Below, piece after piece: positions 52,566-59,375 of a stretch of 64,000 nt of DNA (positions are counted from its first letter, which is position 1; every line of letters starts with the position of its first letter). The notes below the pieces were generated by a model. It was not told where the DNA came from. It worked only from the letters and a program-made list of their open reading frames with translations, and searched no databases. Source of the stretch: Patulibacter minatonensis DSM 18081 (GTDB taxonomy: Bacteria > Actinomycetota > Thermoleophilia > Solirubrobacterales > Solirubrobacteraceae); NCBI RefSeq assembly GCF_000519325.1, contig NZ_KI912613.1, forward strand, positions 4,808,071 to 4,872,070, written 5' to 3'. The position numbers were made by a program, and so were the translations under genes.

Positions 52566-55325
52566 TCAGTCGCGACGCTTGCGCTTCCCGCGCCTGGGAC
52601 CCGATCCGCCGCCCTCGCGGCGCCGGCGGGCGCGCTCGGCGATGCGCTCCAGGGCCTCCTCGCGGGCCTCGATCATCCGGCGGGCCTCGGCGCGCTGGGC
52701 CGCGCGACGCTGCTGCTCCGGCGTCAGGCCGCCCTCGGGGCGCTCGACCCCGTAGGCCTCGAGGCGGGACGCCCCGACCTCGTCCTCCCACGCCGGCTCG
52801 GAGTACGGGTCGGCGGTCCCGTGCTGCTCGACCCCGGGCCACGGGACGTCGAGCGTCTCGCCGCCGCGCTGGCCGATCGTGGGCCAGTCGCGGGCGGCGT
52901 CGTACAGGTCCGGTGCCGGGGCGCCCGGGTCGGCCGGCGGCGCACCGGGGCCGGACGCGCCGGTGGGGGCTCCCGGGACGGGCTCGCCGACCCGGGGCGC
53001 GCCCGGCGACGGCGTGCCGGGGTCGACGGGCGCCGCGGGGTGGATCAGGCGGCGGGAGACCTCCGTCCCCCCGGACCGCGTGGCGGGATCAGCAGGATCG
53101 AACGGCGCCGGCGCTCCGGCGTCCGGGCGGCGGCGGCCGGCACCACGGCCGCGCGGGCCGACCACGCCGGGCGACGTCGGAGCCCCGCCCGGTCCGGCGG
53201 AGCCCGCGGACGGGTCGGGCCCCGGACGCCCGGCGTCCGACGGCGTCGCGCCGGAATCATGCGGTCGCCCGGCGTCGACCCGTGGAGCGCCGGCACCGCC
53301 GGGGCCCACCGCGCCGGTCCGCCCGCCCGCAGCCCCGCCGGATCGTCCGCGCGTCGCCCCGCCCGACCGACCCCCGGCCCGTGCCGCACCGGCGCGACCG
53401 GGCCCGCCGACCGCCGGTCCGGCGACCGCGACGGCGGGGCCCGCGGGCACCATCCCGACGAGCAGGCGCGAGAGGGCGACCGCCAACGCGGTCGGCAGGC
53501 GCAGCGGCCACGCGAGGATCCGCAGCACGGTCCCGACGGCGTCGCCGGTCGTGCGGGCGACGGAGCTGCCGGACGCGGCCACGAGCGTCCGCACGCCGGG
53601 GAGCCGGAGCAGCGGGCCCTGCACGCGGGCCCACAGGCGGACGAACCGGGCCCCCGCCTGCTCGAGCTCGCGGAGCCCGAGGTCGCGGGCCAGTCCGACG
53701 TAGACGACGCCGCCCGCGACGATGCCGATGCCGAGGTAGACCATGGTCACGATCGACGAGGCCGCGCCGTCGGCCAGCGCGTCGGTCGCGATCTGGCCGA
53801 TCAGGACGACACCGGTCGCCGCGAGGACGGCGAGCACGGACGCCACCAGCACCTGCAGCAGCGAGCGCAGCACGGGCAGCAGCCCGAGGGGTCCTCCGGT
53901 CTCCTTGCGCAGGAGCCGGATCTGCAGGCCGACGAGGACGACGTTGCCGACGAACGTGCCGATCACGATGCCCGCGATCCCGAGCGGGCGGTACAGGGCG
54001 ACCGACACCGCTACGTTGGCCACGAGGCTGCCCATCGCGAGGCCGGTGTTCGCCCACGGGCGCTGGAGCGCGAAGAACGTGCGGGAGAGCAGGAGGCTCA
54101 CGCCGTTGAGCGCGAGGCTGATGCCGAGCCAGACGAGCGCCGTCGTCGCGGTGTCGGTGTTCGCGTCCGTCCACTTGCCGCGCTGGAAGAGCGTCTCGAT
54201 GATGTCGTGCGAGATCACCGGGCTGGCGAACAGCAGGCCGATCGGGACGAGCAGCACGAGGATCTGGGCCATGCCGTTGCCGAGGAGCCCGCGCAGCTGG
54301 GCATCGTCCCGCCGCGCGACGGCGCGGCTGAGGACGGGGAACAGGACCGTGACGATCGCGACGCTGAAGATGCCCTGGGGCAGCATGTACAGGCGGAACG
54401 CGGCCTCGATCGCGCGAGGCCCGTCGTCGGACACGTGCGACGCCAGGATCGAGTCGATCAGCGCGCTGAAGTTGATGAGCCCCAGGCTGATCGCCACGGG
54501 GACCATCAGCACGAGCACCTGGCGCAGCCGGGGGTCGTGGATGTTCACCTTCGGCACGAGCCGTATGCCGTACCGCCGGAGCACCGGGACGGCCATCATC
54601 AGCTGCGCCCCCGTCCCGACGAGGATGCCGACCGCCTGCGCGTAGATCCCGTGCGCCGAGTCCGCGCCGCCGAACGCCGGCAGCAGCGCCAGGTTGACGA
54701 CGATGATCACGAAGTTCCAGACCAGCGGCGAGAGCGCCGGGATGGTGAAGTGGTCGTACGCGTTCAGGGCCCCGACGAACAGCCCGTTCAGGCCGAGGAG
54801 GAGCACCGTCGGCAGCATCACCTGCGACAGGCCGACGGTCAGGCCGTTCCCGCCGGACCCGAGGTCCCGCGTCACCTCGTCGCCGACGAAGAGCGGCATG
54901 TAGAGCGGCGCGGTCAGCATCGCGACGCCGACGAGCAGCGCCAGCCCGGCCAGGAGCACCCAGAAGAGCGTCGAGAGCAGCAGCAGCGCCTCGCGCTTCT
55001 TCTTCTTCTCGAGCAGCTCCGTGAAGACCGGGACGAACGCGGCCGACAGCGCCATGTCCGCGAACAGGGCGCGCAGGAGGTTCGGGACCGCGAAGGCGAT
55101 CGTGAACGCCGACGCCGCCCCGCCCGCGCCGTAGAGCGCGTTGGAGAAGATCTCGCGGATCAGGCCGGCGACCCGGGACAGGCCGGTCGCGACCGAGAAG
55201 ATGATCGTGTTGCGGGCCCGGCCGGACGCGCTGCCCGACTCCGGGATCACGCCCTCGGCACCGCCGCCCTCGGGATCCGGGTCGCCGGGAACCGCGGCGT
55301 GGGGTCGTGGGCGGGACGCGGGCAC
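52566..55325 (-). CDS. murJ: Lipid II flippase MurJ with long disordered tail
   Basis: 919 residues. The MurJ/MviN core (about residues 38-600) has some 14 hydrophobic segments and TGLSRVAGLIREIFSNALYG, AFAVPNLLRALFADMALSAA, ALSPLVWNFVIIV, and GNGMAQILVLLVPIGLLFAS-like blocks. It moves lipid-linked peptidoglycan precursors across the membrane. Residues about 625-850 are Gly/Pro/Ala-rich and disordered, then come about 60 residues of charged helix and an Arg/Lys-rich end (RRGKRKRRD). The start is GTG 55325, with a long variable leader; a later start is possible. It is divergent from rpsT. Confidence 0.95.
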   Translation of the reverse strand: MPASRPRPHAAVPGDPDPEGGGAEGVIPESGSASGRARNTIIFSVATGLSRVAGLIREIFSNALYGAGGAASAFTIAFAVPNLLRALFADMALSAAFVPVFTELLEKKKKREALLLLSTLFWVLLAGLALLVGVAMLTAPLYMPLFVGDEVTRDLGSGGNGLTVGLSQVMLPTVLLLGLNGLFVGALNAYDHFTIPALSPLVWNFVIIVVNLALLPAFGGADSAHGIYAQAVGILVGTGAQLMMAVPVLRRYGIRLVPKVNIHDPRLRQVLVLMVPVAISLGLINFSALIDSILASHVSDDGPRAIEAAFRLYMLPQGIFSVAIVTVLFPVLSRAVARRDDAQLRGLLGNGMAQILVLLVPIGLLFASPVISHDIIETLFQRGKWTDANTDTATTALVWLGISLALNGVSLLLSRTFFALQRPWANTGLAMGSLVANVAVSVALYRPLGIAGIVIGTFVGNVVLVGLQIRLLRKETGGPLGLLPVLRSLLQVLVASVLAVLAATGVVLIGQIATDALADGAASSIVTMVYLGIGIVAGGVVYVGLARDLGLRELEQAGARFVRLWARVQGPLLRLPGVRTLVAASGSSVARTTGDAVGTVLRILAWPLRLPTALAVALSRLLVGMVPAGPAVAVAGPAVGGPGRAGAARAGGRSGGATRGRSGGAAGGRTGAVGPGGAGAPRVDAGRPHDSGATPSDAGRPGPDPSAGSAGPGGAPTSPGVVGPRGRGAGRRRPDAGAPAPFDPADPATRSGGTEVSRRLIHPAAPVDPGTPSPGAPRVGEPVPGAPTGASGPGAPPADPGAPAPDLYDAARDWPTIGQRGGETLDVPWPGVEQHGTADPYSEPAWEDEVGASRLEAYGVERPEGGLTPEQQRRAAQRAEARRMIEAREEALERIAERARRRREGGGSGPRRGKRKRRD

Positions 55326-55428
55326 CGGTGCGGCATCCTATGCCCCGCGTCGGCCGTCCGGCGGTGCTGACGGCGACGCGCCACGTGCGACCGGCGGACC
55401 CGCCACGCACGATCATGAGGGCCGGCGC

Positions 55429-55434
55429 TACTAT
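55429..55434 (+). promoter_or_regulatory. -10 element of rpsT
   Basis: TACTAT lies 14 bp before the rpsT ATG and fits a housekeeping -10 box. Transcription would start about 7 bp later, leaving almost no leader, in line with the absence of a Shine-Dalgarno sequence. Confidence 0.45.
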
Positions 55435-55447
55435 CCCGGGTCGGCTT

Positions 55448-55717
55448 ATGGCAAACATCGCATCGCAGAAGAAGCGCATCCTCCGTTCCGAGCGCGAGCG
55501 CCTCGAGAACCGTCGCTACACGTCGGCCCTCAAGACGCAGCTCCGTCACCTGGAGGCCGCGGTGAAGGCCGGCGACTCCGCCGAGATCGAGACCGCCCAG
55601 CGCAAGTACACGAGCCTGGTCGGCAAGGCCGTCAAGGCCGGCGCCCTGCACCGCAACACCGGGTCGCGCAAGATCGCCGGGGCCGCCCGCCTCGTCAAGG
55701 CCGCCGCGGCCGCCTGA
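55448..55717 (+). CDS. rpsT: 30S ribosomal protein S20
   Basis: 89 residues beginning MANIASQKKRILRSERER, followed by the basic helical body (KTQLRHLEAAVKAGDSA, HRNTGSRKIAGAARL) typical of S20, an early 16S rRNA-binding protein. It starts at ATG 55448. The gene is divergent from murJ and in the usual neighbourhood of holA and comEC. Confidence 0.97.
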   Translation: MANIASQKKRILRSERERLENRRYTSALKTQLRHLEAAVKAGDSAEIETAQRKYTSLVGKAVKAGALHRNTGSRKIAGAARLVKAAAAA

Positions 55718-55878
55718 TCCCCGCGGGCCGAGCGGCCCGCGCGCAGCACCGAAGCACCGCAGAACGGCTCGTCGACGACGGGCCGTTTCGTCGTGCGGGC
55801 CGCGGGTTGTCGGGTTCCCCAGGCGACGTCACCGACTCGTCTCGCGATCCGGTCGGCGATCGGTCATCGTCCGAGGAC

Positions 55879-56625
55879 GTGCCCCGCCTCCCCGCCCCCG
55901 TCCCCTCCGACCTCGTCGACGCGACCGGGCTCGCCGCCGTCCCCGGCACCGTCAACTTCCGCTCCATCGGCCCCGTCGACCGGGTGCCGCTGGGCGTCAT
56001 CTGGCGTTCCGACGGCCTCACCGAGCTGGGCACCGAGGGGCGCGCGGTCCTGGCCGAGCTCGGGATCCGCACGATCGTCGACCTCCGGCAGGAGATCGAG
56101 CAGGAGCAGCACCCCGACGACCTCGACGGGCTCGACGTCGCGTTCCGGTCGGTCCCGGTGATCGGCCCCGGCATGGACATCGAGTCGATCACGGGCGTCG
56201 ACGACCTCTACCTGATGATCATCGAGCAGCGCGGCGAGCGGCTCGCCGCCGCCGTCCGCGCGCTCGCCGCCCCCGACGCGCTGCCGGCCGTCGTCCACTG
56301 CGCGGCCGGCAAGGACCGCACCGGCCTCGTCGCCGCGCTGGTGCTGTCGATCGCCGGGGTCCCCGACGACGTGATCGCCGTCGACTACGCCCGGACCGCC
56401 GAGCTCCTGGTCGGCGAGGCCCTGGAGGAGATCCACCGCCGCGCGATCCAGGCGGGCCTCACCGAGCAGAAGATGGCCGCCGCCATGACGGCCCCCGCCG
56501 CCGCGATGACGAAGACCCTCGCGCACTTCACCGACGCCCACGGCGGAACGGAGGCGTTCCTGCGTTCGCACGGCGTGACGGACGAGGAGCTCGACCGGCT
56601 GCGGGACGCGCTGCGCCAGGACTGA
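55879..56625 (+). CDS. Tyrosine phosphatase family protein (Y_phosphatase3-like)
   Basis: 248 residues from GTG 55879 (GAGG 3 bp upstream). The phosphatase loop is VVHCAAGKDRTG (Cys-x5-Arg, near residue 142), and the N-terminal VNFRSIGPVDRVPLGVIWRSDGL and IRTIVDLR are typical of the MptpB/lipid-and-tyrosine phosphatase group (PF13350). The protein has no signal peptide, so a cytoplasmic or leaderless secreted role is open. Confidence 0.9.
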   Translation: MPRLPAPVPSDLVDATGLAAVPGTVNFRSIGPVDRVPLGVIWRSDGLTELGTEGRAVLAELGIRTIVDLRQEIEQEQHPDDLDGLDVAFRSVPVIGPGMDIESITGVDDLYLMIIEQRGERLAAAVRALAAPDALPAVVHCAAGKDRTGLVAALVLSIAGVPDDVIAVDYARTAELLVGEALEEIHRRAIQAGLTEQKMAAAMTAPAAAMTKTLAHFTDAHGGTEAFLRSHGVTDEELDRLRDALRQD

Positions 56626-56645
56626 CGGCGGCTCGGGGGCGGGCC

Positions 56646-57221
56646 TCAGGCCGAGAGGCCGCCCGGGGCGGCGCCCCCGCCGCCGCCCGGCCCGAGCAGC
56701 GTGCGGCACGACGGGGCGGACGTCGAGAGCGTCGCCGGGAAGAGGTCCACCGGCAGGGCGCGGCCGGCGTCCTCGGACGAACGCCGGACGCGGGCGTACG
56801 TCTCCGGCGTCGGGTCGCGCGCGAGCTCGACGGTGTTGCGGTGCAGCGTCGCCGTGAGCCCGGGCGTGACGGCCCGCAGCCCGCGGCGCAGCGCCCGGTA
56901 CTCCGGCTCGTCCGGGACGGTCAGGCGGGACAGCCGGTCGAGCTGGTGCCCCACGGTGTCGAGGTAGGTCCCGTACGACCGCAGGTACCGGCGGTCGCCG
57001 GCGGGCGTCCTGAGCCGCCGCGACCGGAGCTCGGTCGCGACCGTCCGGCGGGCGGCGACGAGGATGGCGCGGCAGCGTCGTTCGGCGCGCTTGGCGTAGT
57101 CGGCGGGCGAGACCGCGACGGCCGCGGCGCGCCGGTCCGCGGGTGCGTCCCGGTCGTCCCCGCAGCCGGTCGTCGACGCGAGCGCGCCGAGGACCAGGAG
57201 GAGCACCACCGGCGCGCGCAT
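56646..57221 (-). CDS. Predicted lipoprotein, function unknown
   Basis: 191 residues from ATG 57221, which gives a clean lipoprotein signal (MRAPVVLLLVLGALASTTGC). The rest is helical and charged (YAKRAERRCRAILVAARRTV, LRSYGTYLDTVGHQLDRL), with one further Cys pair and a Gly-rich end. No family is recognised. It is on the same strand as holA, 165 bp downstream of it. Confidence 0.72.
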   Translation of the reverse strand: MRAPVVLLLVLGALASTTGCGDDRDAPADRRAAAVAVSPADYAKRAERRCRAILVAARRTVATELRSRRLRTPAGDRRYLRSYGTYLDTVGHQLDRLSRLTVPDEPEYRALRRGLRAVTPGLTATLHRNTVELARDPTPETYARVRRSSEDAGRALPVDLFPATLSTSAPSCRTLLGPGGGGGAAPGGLSA

Positions 57222-57386
57222 CCACCGGACCCTACTCGCGGCGGGTGCCGGGCCGGACCGACCACCGGATCCCGGGACGCCGCGGGAACCGTCGGTCGGG
57301 GCGGGCATCGTCGGTCGGGGCGGGAACCGTCGGTCGGGGCGGGGCCTCGACCGCCTGGGACGACGTGTCCGTGGCGGGTGTCCCGG

Positions 57387-58367
57387 TCAGCGACGTGCGG
57401 TGACGGCGCCGATGACGCGGATCGCCTCGGTGTCCTGGTCCAGCAGGCTGTCGCCGCGGGCGGCGAGCTCGAGGGTCGCGATGCGGTTGACGGCCTGGGC
57501 GAGCGTCGCGACGCCGGCGTCCCGCGCCTCGACCAGGCGGCGGTCGAACTGCCAGGGCGACATCCGGACGGCCTTCGAGATCGCCTGGCGGTCCTCGCCG
57601 GCCTCCAGCCGCCGCGCCATCTCGAGCGCCTGGCGCATCCGGGACTGCAGCAGGCCGGTCAGGCGCGCGAGCTGCTCGCCCTGCGCGCGGAGGGCGAGGT
57701 ACGACGCGACCGCCGCGTTCCGATCGCCGGCGACGATCGCGTCGACGAGCCCCCACACCTGCTGCTCGGCGGCGTCGGCGACGGCCCCTTCGACCTCGGC
57801 CGTCGAGAGGCGTGCGCCGGGCCCGTACTCGAGGGCGAGCTTCTCGAGCTCCCGTTCCAGGCGGACGCGGCGCTCGCCGACCTGCGAGACCAGTGCCTGC
57901 GCTCCGGCCCCGTCGAGCTCGAACCCGAGCTGCTGGGCCCGTTCCTTCGCCCAGCGCGGGAGCTGCGCGGCCTTCAGCGCGCCCTCGTGGACCTTGGCCC
58001 CGCCGAGCTTCTCGACCGCACCGGAGAGTGCCGCGGGGACCTGGAGCTTCTTGTCCTCCATGCCGACGAACGCGACCGTCGTGGTCGTGCCGTCGAGCAC
58101 CTTCAGCACGGGGACGAGCCGGGCGGTGACCTCGTCGTCCTTCCACTTCTCGACCCCGTCGACGAGGACGAAGCGCCGCCCGAGCCCGAGCGTCATCGCC
58201 GACAGCGTGTCCGCGATCGCGGCGGGCGTGGCGGCGTCCCCGTCGAGGTGCTCGACGCCCTCGGCCCCGACCTCGGCCTCCGCCGTCGCCTTCAGCCGGG
58301 CGCGGCGCTCGGCGACCCGGTCGTGGTCGTCACCGTGGATCAGGTAGGCGGGCAGCCACGTGGTCAT
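57387..58367 (-). CDS. holA: DNA polymerase III subunit delta
   Basis: 326 residues from ATG 58367. It has the clamp-loader delta pattern: YLIHGDDHDRVAERR, LVDGVEKWKDDE, TTVAFVGMEDKKLQVP, LALEYGPGARLSTAEVEGAV and the C-terminal QSRMRQALEMARRLEAGED. It opens the sliding clamp during replication. It lies downstream of comEC in the conserved comEA-comEC-holA-rpsT region. Confidence 0.93.
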   Translation of the reverse strand: MTTWLPAYLIHGDDHDRVAERRARLKATAEAEVGAEGVEHLDGDAATPAAIADTLSAMTLGLGRRFVLVDGVEKWKDDEVTARLVPVLKVLDGTTTTVAFVGMEDKKLQVPAALSGAVEKLGGAKVHEGALKAAQLPRWAKERAQQLGFELDGAGAQALVSQVGERRVRLERELEKLALEYGPGARLSTAEVEGAVADAAEQQVWGLVDAIVAGDRNAAVASYLALRAQGEQLARLTGLLQSRMRQALEMARRLEAGEDRQAISKAVRMSPWQFDRRLVEARDAGVATLAQAVNRIATLELAARGDSLLDQDTEAIRVIGAVTARR

Positions 58368-58439
58368 CGCGGCCAAGGGTAGGGGATGGGGCGCGGACGG
58401 CCGGGGTCGCAGGCGAGGCGGTCCCCGCACGGCGTGCCC

Positions 58440-58565
58440 GGGGCGGCGCGTCCCCGATCCGATACCTCACGGGTGCGCGATCAGGCACGCGGGCCGGCGC
58501 GGATCGCACGCGGCCGGCCCCGGGGCGGCGCGTTCCCGATCCGGTACCTCACGGGTACACGACCG
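58440..58565. repeat. 82-bp repeat, 2 copies
   Basis: GGGGCGGCGCGTCCCCGATC (58440) returns as GGGGCGGCGCGTTCCCGATC at 58522, 82 bp later, followed in both by CCTCACGGGT. It fills the gap between holA and the small secreted protein gene. The 82-bp period equals that of the array at 62796, but the sequence differs. Confidence 0.85.
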
Positions 58566-58591
58566 AGAACGGCGCGGCCGCGCCGCGGGGG

Positions 58592-59059
58592 TCAGCCCCC
58601 GATGACCTGCCGGTAGCCGTGGACGACCTTCGCCTTGCCCTTCGTGCACGTGACCGTGCCGGTGATCTCGGTCGGTGCGTTCTGCCGCACCTCGCGGCAC
58701 GCGTAGCCGGAGACCTTCTTCACGCAGCGACCGGCCGGGCCCGTCTTCGTGCGGCACGCGGTGAAGGCCTTCACGGTCTTGGCACCCGCCCCGCAGGTCG
58801 TCTTCGTGACCTTCAGGGACGTCACGGTGGTGCCGGTGCCCGGGAGCGCGGGCACGGTGCACGTCTTCGCGCCCGCCGCGGACGCCCCTCCGGGCGCGAC
58901 GGCCAGGACCGCGACGACGCCCGCGAGTGCGACGCCTCCGAGCGCGCGCGACGCACGCCCACCGGTCCCGCGGCCGACACCCGCCCCGCGACCGCCGCTT
59001 GGGCGAACACGAGCGGCGGATGTACGGGCGGTGGAGGCGGTCGGGGCGGCGGTGGGCAT
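58592..59059 (-). CDS. Small secreted six-cysteine protein, function unknown
   Basis: 155 residues from ATG 59059. There is an unusually long Thr/Ala/Arg/Gly-rich N-region, a hydrophobic signal (about 43-65) ending SAAGA, then a mature domain of about 90 residues. This has six cysteines spaced C-x21-C-x12-C-x9-C-x8-C-x16-C, and Thr/Lys/Gly-rich strands, consistent with three disulfides. No family is recognised. An upstream GTG/TTG extension is possible but Arg-rich and implausible. Confidence 0.75.
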   Translation of the reverse strand: MPTAAPTASTARTSAARVRPSGGRGAGVGRGTGGRASRALGGVALAGVVAVLAVAPGGASAAGAKTCTVPALPGTGTTVTSLKVTKTTCGAGAKTVKAFTACRTKTGPAGRCVKKVSGYACREVRQNAPTEITGTVTCTKGKAKVVHGYRQVIGG

Positions 59060-59288
59060 GATCGGGCGACCGTACGGCCGCCGGGGCCGCGGGTCAACCG
59101 CCGCGTGGACGGCGTCTACGTCGATCTGCGTAGGAGCCGGCACGCCACCGCCGCGTCGAGGCCTGCGGCCGCGAGCTCGAGGCGCGCCACGTCGGAACGG
59201 TGCCGTCTCCACCCCGTCTCGGAGCCCAGCCCCGTCGAGATCAGCCCCGCTGCGTCGCGATCCGGCCGCCTTGCCGGAGATGGCCCGC

Positions 59289-59375
59289 GCCAACGTCACC
59301 GTCCGCCCGCGCCAACGTCGCCGCCCGCCCCGCCAACATCACCGCCCGCCCCCGCCAACGTCACGGCCCGCCCGC
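59289..59375. repeat. 21-22-bp tandem repeat, 4 copies
   Basis: GCCAACGTC (one ATC variant) begins at 59289, 59311, 59332 and 59354, each followed by a CCGCCCGCC-type segment. The period of 21-22 bp is two helical turns. It lies in the 301-bp gap after comEC and runs into the last codons of that gene. Confidence 0.85.

Noticed and set aside
48657..55370. 2237-codon plus-strand open frame across lepA, gadB and murJ
   Set aside because: It covers real genes on both strands, is low-complexity, and has no domain; a codon-bias artefact.
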